A DNA stretch of 64,000 nt from Asterias rubens (GCF_902459465.1 NC_047062.1:18607994-18671993); one strand, 5' to 3'. Numbered from the stretch's first letter, positions 1 through 17,213 are shown. Notes: generated from the sequence alone by a model not told the origin. Translations and numbers: made by a program.

Positions 1-228
1 CTATAGTACTACGTGGAGTACATTCTGCGGAATTCGGTAGACTTCTCAGTTCTAAAAAGAACTATGAAATCCTGATTATAATTAACTACCTGTGTGGAAT
101 CCAATAATAAGACAAGTTCTCAAAAGAACATCTACACAGCAAATGGATGGCGGGTATTGCAAACCAAATACATCTATTTTACTGCTTCCATATAAAAAAA
201 CGCGTTTAGGTTTTGATTTTCCCCACAG

Positions 229-1905
229 GTTGTGATAGTGTCAAGGCCCACAATCAGAGTCCAAAGGGAGTGGTCTCAGTGTCACTCCGGTTCCCAGCCT
301 CTAAATCTATTGACAATGCTGTGACTGCTCTTTGGAATGCCGGCTATGTAGTGTCCGTTGCTGCTGGTAATGATGACACCGACGCTTGCACGTACTCGCC
401 ATCAAGAGCCGCAAGCGTCAGTTGGTCTAAATATTTTGTATTTTGTGCATTATAATAATAGTATTATTATTAAGTATTATAATAGTATTATATATAATTT
501 TGCAGCATGAATAGCAAAATACATACTGCTCAAACGGGTGGAACAGTCATGAACCAGGGTATGCCCTCTGTCTATGCCCCACCTTTTATAATGCCAGTTG
601 CACATGAGTTTAAAGGGGGATGGGGGAGCCATGCAGTTTATGTGTGTCCTACTGCAGTTCAATCCACGCCTGCTTTTATTTTGTCTTGAAAACTGTTACC
701 ATATTTTACTTTTGCTGATTCGACAGACAATAACCACCGGGGCAACTGATAAGTACGACGCACGAGCTTACTTCTCCAACTACGGTACTTGTGTTGACAT
801 CTTTGCTCCCGGTGTTGAAATCTTAAGCGCCGGCTACGCATCCGACACTGGCACTACTATCATGTCCGGAACATCCATGGCTTGCCCTCACGTATCAGGT
901 CAAGTACTCGTCTGTTCGCATTGAATGCCTTAAAGACACTGGACACTATTGGTAATTGCCAAAGACCAGTCTTCTCACTTGGTGTGTCTCAACATATGAA
1001 TAAAATAACAAACCTGTGAAAATTTGAGCTCAATTGGCCGTCGAAGTTGCGAGATAATAATGAAAGAAAAAACCACCCTTGTCACCCGAAGTTGTGTGTG
1101 TTTAGATGGTTGATTTCGAGACTTCAAATTCTAAATCTGAGGAAAAATTACTTCTTTCTCAAAAACAATGTCACTTCAGAGGGAGCCGTTTCTCACAATG
1201 TTTTATACCATCAACCTCTCCCCATTTAACTCGTCACCAAGTAATGTTTTATGTTAAAAATTATGTTGAGTAGTTACCAATAGTGTCCACTGCCTTTAAA
1301 TCTCATGGGGGGAGGGTTACTGGACAAAACATGTGACGCCTTTTTTTGACCCCAAAGTTTGTGATATAAAACTAATATTATTGCATTGGAATGGTGCAAT
1401 TCTGATATTTTACCAGCGGAATATTGCAAAGGCACTATAAATGGGCCGGCAAAAAAAATATACGTGACCATCAATTGTTGAAGGTCGTTTTCTAGGTTGG
1501 CTGTTGCGCTTAAAATAGCTCAACCCAACGAAATGGTTTTAACTAGAATAAGGAAATCGGATAAGTTTGGTTACCGTTCCAAATGCGACTGATATCCTGT
1601 TCGTATAATCAGAAAATTACTACGTGACATTTGCTGCTTAAGATGATGTCCATCCCTCAGAGAGATAGTGCACCGTGATAAAGGCTTGAAAATTGGGGTT
1701 TAAATGCTCTTTAAGGCGACAAGAAGTTACTTTACAATCGTAACACATGACGTCATTTTTTTGTTTAGGAGCTGCAGCCCTTTATGTAAGTAAAGACAAC
1801 ACCGAAACGCCGCAACAGATCAAAACTAGAATGTTGAGCGACGCAACGCCTTATAAGGTTACTGATTCGAAGGGAAGCCCTAACAAGCTTCTTTACATCG
1901 GAAAT
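229..1905 (+). CDS. Proteinase K-like secreted subtilase, 3' part of gene (three exons; 5' end outside window)
   Basis: Exons 229-416, 727-898 and 1769-1905 join in phase. They encode the C-terminal half of an S8 serine endopeptidase of the proteinase K type. The first exon carries the substrate-binding and oxyanion region (VSVAAGND, then [12 protein letters not shown]). The second carries [14 protein letters not shown] and the catalytic serine motif [11 protein letters not shown]. The third starts AAALYVS and ends LLYIGN before a GTAAGT donor. Boundaries and phases match exons 5-7 of the complete minus-strand paralogue at 6353-11605, so the Asp and His exons should lie left of position 1. 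In that paralogue the last exon is only Val plus stop, so a tiny terminal exon is expected downstream; an AG followed by AGG TAA at 2859-2866 is one weak candidate. Probable role is secreted proteolysis. Family assignment is firm; the 3' end is unresolved. Confidence 0.88.
934..1295. mobile_element. TTAA-flanked MITE (AGGCAGTGGACAC family) in a subtilase intron
   Basis: The outer bases form an inverted repeat: AGACACTGGACACTATTGG on the left and the complement of AGGCAGTGGACACTA on the right. TTAA flanks both sides. The interior is shared with copies at 23117, 30532, 31309 and 54347. A TTAA target with short inverted ends is the habit of piggyBac-type non-autonomous elements. No coding capacity. 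Confidence 0.8.
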
Positions 1906-3937
1906 GTAAGTACATAACGTCCTTCAATCGAATCCTTGCAAGTGTATAGACTTGAAATCAAGACGTTATTTGCTGTAGATTATAGGTTACCGTGTTTTGT
2001 TTGTTTTCGGGCTGTAGCTTTCCAGATAGCAATCTGACATGAGCCGGTGTCTATGGCAACCATGTATACCCTAAATAATTAGTTCACTAAATAATTTGAA
2101 ATTAATTTTGTAAAAATTATCGCTGAACATTTACTGAAATGTTGTTCATTGATACCATGACAGTTGGATCTCTTAAAAATTTAAATTTCTATCTCCGCAT
2201 AAAACATTGTCGATTCGAGATTTGTGTATCATGTGAAGAGATCACAAATACATATACACTCTGTATTCTGAAAGGGGAGGTTAGTTGAACCTCTCTGGCA
2301 TAATGATTGTATATACACTTTCGAGATATTTATTTTCCCACCGTTCTTGTATTTTTATCACAGATTTAAGTCAACACAGGAGTGGTTTATAACACAGTAT
2401 GGACCAGAGCATGCAGTTATAGCAACGATTCACGCTTACTATAAGATGCATTAATTTTACTGAAATTTAATCCAATCCATCGTTGTAAGTGTGTCACAAT
2501 ACATCTCAGCACGCTGTACACTTGTAAAGAGCCATTTAAAAAAAATGTACTAGTAAAACGTTTTACTGATCCTAGATATAGGGCAAACTGTTCTGAAACG
2601 AAATTATGCAAATTCTATCCGGAAGCCTATACTTGTTGAAAAAACATGATCAGGAATATCTGTAAAACTTCTTCATCTGAAGTGTTCCAATTGATTAAAA
2701 TAGGTATAAAAGACGAAATGTTTCGCCTTGGATTATTTCATTAAGTTGTTTACAAATCACAGTAAAACAAAGTTTACATCAGAACCAACGGTTACCCACA
2801 TCGCGTATTATGCGCATGTGTTAATATGGATACCAGTTTTCCCCTTTGTGACCCCGACAGAGGTAAAGTTATTAATTTAATTTAGGTAATGCTTGAGAAA
2901 ACACAAGTTATTCATGGTCTCAGTCAAATGGTCTTTCCTCATTTCTTAATGATTGTTAAATTGAAATAGGGTAATTAGTCGTGGAGACAAATACCATGAG
3001 CAATAGGTGAATCAATAATCTGGGTTTTATAAACTTTAATTTCTTCTCGGAAAACGGTTACAACATTGATACAAATTTTATACTATAAAAAAACCCATTT
3101 AGCATTAAATTTGTTTTGTTGTATGTAACATTTAACATTTCAGCACTATCTTGATTGTGTATGGGAAACATGACAAAAACAACTGCTGTCATAATCATGC
3201 TTATCTTTATACTACCTTTAGTTCAAAATTGACAAAACAATTGTTCAAAATAAACGCAGCTGGCGCTTTTGCTATTCTATAATTCTTCAGGACTAGAGCA
3301 GAAAAAAATAATGCATAATTTTGTCAAACTAAATAAAAAATTAGTTTTGAAATACCAGGAGAAAAAAAAGTTCAACACTCGGCCGAAGATAGCATCAAGT
3401 TTTGAACCAAACCTCTTTTTCCTTTGTTTGCCTTATGAGGCCAAAATACAGAGCCGTACTAGCCTTACAAAACTATGCAGAACAAGTTGTATGGTGCCCT
3501 TTTTTGCTTGAAATTAAAACAATAAATTTTGCAATTCAGTCTTCAAATAAAAAGTACAAAAATCCCGTTCGGACGTAGTACTGCCCTCTATGAACTTGAC
3601 CTCTCTGTAGCTAACTCGTGGGGCTCACTATATGTCAAACATCCCGATTTGTCAAAACACCCTTTAGCATGCACCCTGCTTAATATTCTCTCCATAGCAT
3701 AAGGTGCACTGTTTTGTGCAAACAGTGCATAACGTGAACTTGTATCCTCTGCTCAATCTTATATTATTAGGAGTCTCAAGGCCCGTCAGTTAATATTCTC
3801 CCTAAAATAAAAACGACCCTACACCACTACTGTAGTTTATAAAAATAATAATCATTGTCGGTGCCACCAAAAATATTATAATGATGGGCGCAGCTACGGA
3901 AGCGTATTGCAACATAGATATTTTCTTTTTCTCTCTC
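1906..3937. other. Intergenic sequence, no gene recognised
   Basis: AT-rich single-copy-looking DNA between the last visible plus-strand subtilase exon and the palindrome array. Short ORFs here have no recognisable motif. It probably contains the missing terminal exon and 3' UTR of the plus-strand subtilase. Confidence 0.5.
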
Positions 3938-4312
3938 TTATCGTTTACGTACTCGATAACTTATCACGTACGTACACGATAACTTATCGTGTACGTACAC
4001 GATAACTAATCATGTACGTACACGATAACTTATCATGTACGTATACGATAAATCTAAATTATCGTGTACGTACACAATAAATTCAAAAATATATCATGTA
4101 ATTACACGATAATTCATCATGTACGTACACGATAACTTATTATGTACGTACACGATAAATTCAAACTTATTGTGTACGAACACAATACATTCAAAAACAC
4201 ATCATGTACTTACACAATAAGTCCAAAAACTTATCGTGTGCATACACGATAACTTAGCGTGTACGTACGCGATAAGTCCAAACTTGTCGTGTACGTACAC
4301 GACAAGTTTCAT
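3938..4312. repeat. Array of about 14 near-palindromes with core ATCGTGTACGTACACGAT
   Basis: About fourteen 22-bp units, each a perfect or near-perfect inverted repeat centred on GTACGTAC, lie directly adjacent or a few bases apart (spacers such as AATTCAAA or GTCCAAA). Several units carry paired changes that keep the palindrome, for example the last one with GTCG/CGAC in place of ATCG/CGAT. Such an array could extrude as a row of small cruciforms. No gene is implied. Confidence 0.85.
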
Positions 4313-4469
4313 ACTCAGTTCCGTTTTCAGATAACGTATTTCTAGCTGCGCATTGCTCAATCAATAAATTAATGTTCTTGGGTCGGTAATTAGGCGTTTG
4401 CTAAAATATGTGATGTGGAGGAAAAGATCGAGGTTTACTTCCATTTAGTCTAAGGCGTAAAACATAACT

Positions 4470-4830
4470 TAAAGGGGCAGTCAATAATTGTAAATGCGTT
4501 GTAATTTAGCTCATATATTAAACAAACTTAATTAAATTAAACCGGATTCCCCCATAACTGAGCTAGAGATAATTATTTTGTAAAGTTTTGAACCCCCTAA
4601 CATTTTCTGACATAGTGGTTTCTAGTCCAAGGTGTCAAGCATTGTTTAAGGGAGCAGTCAAATGTTTCTTTAATTTTTGGTGCAGTATAGTACGTACATG
4701 TAGTCTTAAATAAACAACTTTAATAAAAACAAACTGGAAACCCCTTGACCGGGCTAGAGATGATATTTGGAACCTCCCTAACATCTTTTGGTCCAAAGGT
4801 GCCCGGTACAATCCGTCGAAAGATGTTAGA
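4470..4830. repeat. Two diverged tandem copies of a roughly 170-bp non-coding unit
   Basis: The blocks 4470-4640 and 4645-4815 share the same order of landmarks: AAAGGG(G/A)GCAGTCAA at the start, a GGGCTAGAGAT-like segment, CC(C)TCCCTAACAT in the middle and a GTCCAAGGTG or GTCCAAAGGTG end. Identity is clearly partial, so the duplication is old. Confidence 0.55.
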
Positions 4831-4889
4831 CCACGAGGGCTTTGAATCACAGTTCCGTGCATCTCCAGTTGGGTATCAAGTAGGCCTAC

Positions 4890-5080
4890 ATGGCCTCAAG
4901 TACACAATGTCTTCCAGTGGAGTAACGAGTATTGACTTGAAGTATGCTCATAGATTTGCTTTCTCTAGAAGACGATCAGAGCATACTGATCGAAACGTCG
5001 AATTGAAACCAACGGTTCTTTCAGAACCACCTCCAACTCATTTAGAGATAGTCATTACATGGTGTTACCGCAAACCTTTC
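4890..5080. repeat. Dispersed repeat with the GATCGAAACGTCG motif
   Basis: The segment runs through AGACGATCAGAGCATACT, GATCGAAACGTCGA, a TCAGAACCACC block and ends at ATGGTGTTACCGCAAACC. The same order appears inverted at 47305-47425 and in pieces at 15303-15322 and 40295-40385. It is a mobile-element-derived dispersed repeat; the class is not resolved. The 126-codon ORF through it is not credited as a gene. Confidence 0.55.
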
Positions 5081-6006
5081 CATATCGTGTTTCCCCATGC
5101 AAAGTTTCAAATCCTGCTCATATAGATTTGTTAATACTAATTAACAACCACTCAGTCACACACTGCAGCTGTTTATGGTATAAAGTACTTTGAGACATGA
5201 TTTCTATCGATGTAATACGGTCACTTGATAAATGTTCACTCCAAACAACACATTTTGAACCTGAAAAACGACTCATTAAAAAATCTTTCCTCAGATGTCT
5301 GAGGTAAGCATTCGAGAACGCGATTGGTACCCATTCAACATTCTTGTCAACATATACCTCTACATATACGGGTTTTTCTTACTGTTTTGTAGACACTGTA
5401 GCTGTGAATTTTAACATATTTATTGGATGTGGATAATTGCGCACACAAATCAGCATTATGTTGACAAACACCTATCTATCGCCCTTTTACCTTTAAGGCG
5501 AATGGTGCTCACCTCGTGGAATGAGCAAAAGTCCCACCCCCCCCCCCCCCCGTAGCTGGTAAGTGTTGTGTTTGAATCGACCATTTGTTTTATGAATGTG
5601 TACAAACAAACAAAACTGACCCAACAAAACACAAAATTAAACACACTTTTGGTTCTCTTTTGATAAGTCGTTTATTAAACTCTAAACTCAAGCTTCTCAT
5701 TGAACCAACACATGACATGTTAGTTTATTTCTTTCTTTTTCTCATGGACATCATTAATTTTCTCCCAATCTATTAAACTTATTTCATGTTAAGTCCAAGT
5801 CACCCATATCTTCGTACTATATTGCATTGGCATTTTTTGTAGATGTTCTTAATCAAACAATGTAATGCTTAGGCAAAGTAAATTTTACTGGGCCATGCAG
5901 AAAACAGTTAATGCCGAACACACGATGTCATGTGTGTATTGATTAGATGGTCCGAATGTTAGTTTGTTGGTACATAAATTAACCCATCAGAAACAACCCC
6001 GCCCAA
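5081..6006. other. Intergenic sequence, no gene recognised
   Basis: AT-rich sequence with a poly-C run near 5535-5550. Short ORFs on both strands lack recognisable motifs. Confidence 0.45.
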
Positions 6007-6160
6007 TTGGAGACTTTGGGAACGCTAGATGACAGCAGACTCACCAGGTAAATAACCATTGTTTACGTAGTTCTGAGCATGCGCAGTTTACCGGACACAA
6101 TGGAATTTACCTGGTAAGTCTGCTGCCACCAAGCGTCCCAAAAGTCTCCCATTAAAGTTT
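6007..6160. mobile_element. Short MITE with inverted ends (GGAGACTTTGGGA...)
   Basis: The ends are imperfect inverted repeats of about 35-40 bp: GGAGACTTTGGGAACGCT on the left and its near-complement ending AAAGTCTCCCATT on the right, each followed inward by a CAGCAGAC/GTCTGCTG block. A one-ended relative occurs at 8338-8420 (GGGAGACTTTAGAGCGCT, then GGCAGCAGACTTACC). No coding capacity. Confidence 0.65.
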
Positions 6161-6352
6161 CCTTCAATGAAGTTATGGACCGCAAAGTCTGTTAGAATTT
6201 TTGCTTAAAAGGCTAAACTTTTAGTCTGTGACCTCGTTTCAGTTTGTTGGTTCGGGATCTTTAAAACCAACTTCTTTTATTTCGAAGAATAATTTGAAAA
6301 CAATTAGTTGCATTTATGGTGGACGTGATATTGGATGTTGACTCTTGATGTT

Positions 6353-11605
<5,253 letters not shown>

Positions 11606-12484
11606 CGTAGAGTAACTTGCTGATTTACTTTGCGAGAAGAAAACAACACGCTAATATAGAACCTAGAGCAAAAACGATTTTAAGGAATTTTAAAGAGTTT
11701 TGTTGTTCTCTCTCCTGAATACGAGCAGAGTATGCTGTTCTAATTGTCGATACCAAACTGGCTCTTTTTAAAGGCGACATCCCATCAAAAGAATATTAGG
11801 TTTGTACCCGCAAGTTCATTCTGATTTTAAGAAAGGATTGTGTTCACACAGCTACTGTTCCTATTCAATTATAAGCATGAGAAATTATTCAGGTAAATTT
11901 TGTTCAAATAAAAAAGTCTTTCCCGAAGGTTAACCATGATTATTAGCCTTCGAGACAGACTCTGCCAGGATCGAAACGTCGCGACGGGTCACTAACTAAT
12001 TTTCGCATTAATTTGTCCTTATACCTTGGTAAAGAGGTTTGCAACAGCTAATTCCATTTTCCAAAATAATTTCAACAACAGTTTACTTGTATGATGAATA
12101 TCAAAAGCTAAAAGAAGGTGACTTACCCAGGTGATGAGATACCCCAAAAGTGGTTACAAAATATCATGCCAGTCTCTTTTATATCTGTTATCTATTTTGT
12201 TGTGAAACTCTTGTCTTTGCAATATGTCATCAATTAATATTATGTTATCAACAAATTACAGGAACAATGCTAGTACAAATACTGATTATGACATGTATTT
12301 TGGCTTGTGTTATGAATTAAAGCGTCCATGTACTTCTGGTAATACCACGTCAACTACTGTAGACGAACAGTTTGTAAATACATGTATGCTTTTGTTGTTC
12401 TGGAGTCGAGACCGGGGTAATGTGTGAGATTTGAGGAAATAGCCGGCCTGACGGACGTTGTATGGCACTTGAAATCAAGTCGGT
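11606..12484. other. Upstream region of the minus-strand subtilase
   Basis: About 0.9 kb between the subtilase start codon and the minisatellite. It should contain the promoter and 5' UTR; no TATA box or initiator can be assigned with confidence. A CGAAACGTCG motif at 11976-11985 marks another piece of the dispersed repeat seen at 4890. Confidence 0.4.
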
Positions 12485-13790
12485 GACACTTCGCCTCTTG
12501 GTCCACTGTCTGGACTCGGACTCGGCCTGACATGTCCTCTTGGTCCACTGTTTGGACTCGGACTCGGTCTGGCATGTCCTCTTGGTCCACTCTCTGGACT
12601 CGAACTCGGTCTGGCATGCATTCTTGGTCCACTGTCTGGACTCGGACTCGGCCTGACATGTCAGGGTCCTCTTGGTCCACTGTCTGGACTCGGACTCGGC
12701 CTTGACTGGCCTCTTGGTCCACTGTCTGGTCTCGGACTCGGCCTGACATGTCCTCTTGGTCCACTGTCTGGACTCAGACTCGGCCTGGCATGTCCTCTTG
12801 GTCCACTGTTTGGACTAGGACTCGGTCTGGCATGTCCTCTTTGTCCACTGTCTGGACTCGGACTCGGTCTGACATGTCAGGGTCCTCTTGGTCCACTGTC
12901 TGGACTCGGACTCGGCCTTGACTGGCCTCTTGGTCCACTGTCTGGTCTCGGACTCGGCCTGACATGTCCTCTTGGTCCACTGTCTGGACTCGGACTCGGT
13001 CTGGCATGTCCTCTTGGTCCACTGTTTGGACTCGGACTCGGCCTGGCATGTCCTCTTCACCACTGTCTGGACTCGGACTCGGCCTTGAATGGCCTCTTGG
13101 TCCACTGTCTGGTCTCGGACTCGGCCTTGACTATCCTCTTGGTCTACTGCTGTCTGGACTCGGACTCGGCCTGACATGTCCTCTTCACCACTGTCTGGAC
13201 ACGGACTCAGCCTTGACTGTCCTCTTGGTCCACTGTCTGGACTCGGACTCGGTCTGGCATGTCCTCTTGGCATGCCCACTGTCTGGACTCGGACTCGGCC
13301 TGACCTGCCCCCTTGGTCCACTGTCTGGACTCGGACTCGGCCTGGCATGTCCTCTTGGTCCACTGTCTGGACTCGGCCTGACCTGTCCCCTTGGTCCACT
13401 GTCTGGACTCGGTCTCGGCCTGGCATTTCATCTTGGTCCACTGTCTGGACTCGGCCTGACCTGTCCCCTTGGTCCACTGTCTGGACTCGGACTCGGCCTG
13501 GCATGTCCTCTTGGTCCACTGTCTGGACTCGGCCTGACCTGTCCCCTTGGTCCACTGTCTGGACTCGGACACGGCCTGGCATGTCCTCTTGGTCCACTGT
13601 CTGGACTCGGCCTGACCTGTCCCCTTGGTCCACTGTCTGGACTCGGACTCGGCCTGGCATTTCCTCTTCTGCCATACTGTCTGGACTCGGACTCGGGCTC
13701 GGCCTGACCTGTCCTCGTGATCCATAGAGTGTGGACTCGGACTCAGCCTGGCCTGTCATCGTGGTCCTTGCAGTCTGGACTCGGCTTACC
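12485..13790. repeat. GC-rich 42/36-bp minisatellite (GGACTCGGACTCGGCCT...)
   Basis: Roughly 30 tandem units built from GGACTCGGACTCGGCCTG, then (A/G)CATGTCCTCTTGGTCCACT, then GTCT. Most units are 42 bp. From about 13310 to 13680 they alternate with 36-bp units, giving a 78-bp higher-order period. A block of about 130 bp at 12649-12780 recurs at 12868-12995. Most unit lengths are multiples of three and lack stops, so long ORFs arise on both strands, reading as a 14-residue repeat (VRVQTVDQEDMPGR on minus). The frame shifts several times, with no splice or start context, so I treat it as a satellite, not a gene. Confidence 0.88.
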
Positions 13791-15380
13791 CGGTCGAGAT
13801 GATTGTGTCTTTAATCGACATAAAAATGTGAACTTTTGAGAAACAATTGTATGTAATCTGTGACTCTTTTTACTGGGACATGCGCACATAATATGAACAC
13901 AAACCTAGTTACATATTTGCTTCTGTTTCGCAACAAATGTTTTTAATATTTACCAAATACCATACGTTTTCATTATTTTACAGATCCGATGTTTGCGAAT
14001 AATATAAAAACATGCTGTTCTTCTTTCAGTTCCCACCGACTGCGATAACGAACCACGTATGCGGTGTATAGGCTAGATTGCACAGAACTGAAGTTCAGCT
14101 CGATAGTCGCCTCTTGTGTGTTATTATTGATAACGTGACCTACAAAGAACTGACTTATTATCTCATGAAGAAACAGTTCATGTGAAGATACGTGTTGAGA
14201 GAGGGGGGGTCTGGTTCTCCTAACAAAATGAACCATCGTTATCGAGTGCTGAATATCCGAGTAGATTTGACAGTTCGTGACGCTTGCTAAAAAGTAGTTA
14301 CGTTTTTGTTTACCTGTAGACCTAGACTCTCAGTGCATTGTACATCGCATCATGTTAAGAAACGCATACCTTTGTTTTTTGGAACCATTCAGTTTGTGCT
14401 ATATGGAAACGAAGAAGTATACAACAATACTTACATGTGAAAATTTCATTTCAAAAGGTTTGTAGCGTTTTTGAGATCGCCGAAGGACGTCCCATACTTC
14501 AACGCATGAGGAAGCATGAACGCATGGAAGCCATTTAATGTATAGCCGTAACCTGTGATGGGGGGGGGGGGGTAGACATACACTCTGCCCATATCGGGCA
14601 TGGTTAGTTCACCATATCTGGGTATCAGATGAGTTCGTCTTTTGAAACACTGTGGTATATTTTAAGTATGATAAGGTAGTATTCTAAGCAGGTTCTCTTT
14701 CCCACCGATATGAACGTCCATATTATGAAACATCAATGTTCAATTTATTATGTAGTTTATTATTAAATATTTCGGGCTAATGGGGGCTTTCATATGGCGG
14801 GAACTATACGGATTCAGTAAGCAGAAATAATGTTTTGGGCATTTTAGGATTCTTTCGTTGAATTCTGGCAATATCTTTTAGTGGTAGTAGTATCACTCAT
14901 TACGTATTATACACCACATACCTACGAATCTTTTCTTTGTAATAGCAGGCTCCCTGATGTAAATGTCTTGCTGATGACAGCTTGTTCTCGGAGGTTCCCA
15001 ATATATACACCCTCTCGAGACAAACCTTTTGACTTCATTGGGGAGCCAGTAAATAAAGTGCAACAATCTTGCATCTGTGTCATTTCTGGTGTTACTCCTG
15101 AAAATCCAATTTATTATTCAAACACGTAAACAGTATATTTGTGATGAGATAGGGGCCTACTTGATTTATTAAGTTTTTCAACAATACATTACAGAGATAG
15201 GAATAGTAGAATAAATAGAGTGTTTGGGGATTTGAGGTATTGCATGGTGAGGTATCAACATTTGGTTTGGAACAAAAAGTGCACCTACAAGTAGACACAC
15301 ACACATGGTGTTACCGCAAACCAAATATATAATTTAAGTGTTATTTAGGGACTCTTGTTTTCAAAGACAACATTATTGAT
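13791..15380. other. Intergenic sequence, no gene recognised
   Basis: AT-rich, with a G-run near 14560 and a short piece of dispersed repeat (ATGGTGTTACCGCAAACC) at 15305-15322. ORFs of about 80 codons at 13973-14236 (minus) and 14881-15129 (plus) have no recognisable motif and are left uncalled. Confidence 0.4.
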
Positions 15381-15692
15381 TATTATTATTATTTATATCA
15401 GGCTTCCAGGGAGGCAAAAATATATATGCGTTTTGAATGCTTTCGTAAAAAGTACCCGGATGACAGCAATATTGTGTCAGTAAAAGTGCCAGGAAGACCT
15501 GGAGAAACCTGAGCCGTAATACCATTGACCGAGGACACCACTCGAAATAGAAAACAAGTTCCCGGAGACAGCAATATTGCTTCAATATTGCTCCATCCGG
15601 CCATTTTAACAAGTTCCGCTGGTTCCATAGTCAAGAGCGCGTGCTCACTGTTGTTAACCAGTGAACGGAGCTGCAGATAATAATCAACAACA

Positions 15693-15845
15693 ATGGCTGC
15701 TTCTACTAGCGGCGCGAGATTCGCTTCGGTTTCCGATGAGGATTTTGAAGAACTTTTGAAGAACAAAGACGCAGAAAACACCTTGAAGGCTACAAAACAA
15801 GCAGTACCTGTTCTGACGGAAAAAAAATCTTCCAACGTATTTTGA
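15693..15845 (+). pseudogene. Short N-terminal fragment resembling Crypton/KCTD1-like recombinase-related proteins
   Basis: Fifty codons starting MAASTSGARFASVSDEDF, followed by EELLKNKDAENTLKATKQAV, then a stop. This acidic segment followed by a KDxxNTxKATKxAV pattern is the usual N-terminus of the many Crypton-derived (DUF3504-type) proteins annotated in marine invertebrates. In those, a tyrosine-recombinase-like region follows; here the reading frame stops soon after, with nothing recognisable downstream. It is probably the 5' end of a truncated element or the first exon of a decayed copy. The GC-richer stretch upstream (15460-15690) may be its 5' flank. The longer minus-strand ORF over the same bases is judged a shadow. 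Family call is from memory of the motif and is tentative. Confidence 0.45.
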
Positions 15846-15955
15846 AAGAGTAGATAAGCTTGAAAATTGAATTTGAAAATCTGGAATCAGGTGAGCCAAA
15901 ATAGTGTTGCTTTAATCAAGTCCTCATCCTGATATAAATAATAATAATAATATTG

Positions 15956-16082
15956 GACGGCTTTTTGGGGGGGATACAAGAATATATTGCACTCGCTATT
16001 ACAATATTGCACTCGTCTTCGACTCGTGCAATATTGTCATAGCTCGTGCAATATATTGTTAAATTCCGCTCAAAGCCATCCA
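15956..16082. repeat. Fold-back repeat with CAATATTGCACTCG arms
   Basis: CAATATTGCACTCGTCTTCG is followed by its inverse CGACTCGTGCAATATTG. An outer pair GGACGGCTTT and AAAGCCATCC encloses it. It looks like a small fold-back MITE. Confidence 0.6.
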
Positions 16083-16347
16083 ATATTATATAAATAGCCG
16101 ATCCCTGCTAAAGGTTCCTTTAATGTTCTGATGTGGATTACCTTCATAAAGTGCTATGTGCTGCAGTACACGATAAGCATAACTCCTGTGTGTAATCAAC
16201 TTCTGACAACAACAAAATTACTTTCCCTATTCTATGTTCACATCACATTGTATGTACTTCATCTTTTAAGTGGTTGATTAAGTTATTTTATACCCGGGCT
16301 TGAAGTTTAACGAGCGACAGCCTTTATTCCGAGGATAGCCGTTTCTA

Positions 16348-16400
16348 TATACCCGTACATCCAGAATTTAATACCATTAAATTCTGGATGTACGAGTATA
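16348..16400. repeat. 53-bp inverted repeat
   Basis: Arms of about 23 bp (left arm GTACATCCAGAATTTA, right arm TAAATTCTGGATGTAC, with outer TATACxCG/CGxGTATA pairing) surround a short AT loop. There is one outer mismatch. Function unknown. Confidence 0.7.
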
Positions 16401-17079
16401 CTCTAGACAGTTTTCGAAGGTCCTATTACTTCATTAGTGGGTTTCAACAATATACAATGTAGAATTAAAGCAGTGACGTCTGGTGATCAATGGACTCGTG
16501 CGTAAACCTATTTTTCATAAATTCCAATAAAAGAGAGTTGACTTCCGGTTCTTTATACAAAGAGGAATTTGCTTGTGCCAATCAAAAGGTCAAATACAAT
16601 TCCTTTTTGTTTGAATATCATCAAAATTCAGGAGTGATACTGAAACCGTCCGTTTAAAAACGTACGGACCATAATATTTATGGAACTTCGAAATGCAACT
16701 AAATAATGGTGCCTAAACATAATTATAGGACATAGCGTTATGGTAACAGCTCAATTCCATTCTTTTATAAAAGTTTTAGACTTTTTTAATCTATGGGATA
16801 TAGGGCTGTTCAGTTTTTAACTTTAATGCAAGGATGCCCTCATAGTGTGGCTTCAATGTAAAGGCGGGCTTTATAAACCCTCCTTTATATTAAAGTTATA
16901 CGTTATATATAGGCCTACTGTAATTTTTGTAATGTTTTCTCAATGTATTGTCAATTTTGTTTTCCTTTTTTATGGTCATCTTTACTTCACTTCAAATTCA
17001 CCTGATTAAGGTGATGAATATTTCTAAGTGTATCGGTACATCCTGGTGAAAACGTTGGATGGGAAGAGTAAACCCCGTC

Positions 17080-17213
17080 CATCCCTTAACCAGGTATTTC
17101 CAATCAGCTGTAAACGCCAATACATAAAATAGCAGTAGTTTTTGCGTACCATCCCTCACCCCGGTATTTCTAATCAGCTGTAAACACCAATACATAAAAT
17201 AGCAGTAGATTTG
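17080..17213. repeat. Tandem duplication of a 65-70-bp unit
   Basis: Two copies of CATCCCT(T/C)A, then CCAGGTATTTCCAATCAGCT and its variant, then AATACATAAAATAGCAGTAG lie head to tail. No coding role seen. Confidence 0.7.

Noticed and set aside
3938-4312. CRISPR array
   Set aside because: Units are palindromic, nearly adjacent and lack unique 25-40-bp spacers; the genome is eukaryotic.
4745-5125. 126-codon plus ORF
   Set aside because: It spans the dispersed GATCGAAACGTCG repeat, which recurs inverted elsewhere without an open frame.
12815-13759. 314-codon minus ORF (and overlapping plus ORFs) as a repetitive protein gene
   Set aside because: It lies wholly in the minisatellite, comparable ORFs exist on the opposite strand, the frame switches between blocks, and there is no splice or promoter context.
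15398-15835. 145-codon minus ORF
   Set aside because: Overlaps the better-supported plus-strand Crypton-like start; no motif and composition of a reverse-strand shadow.
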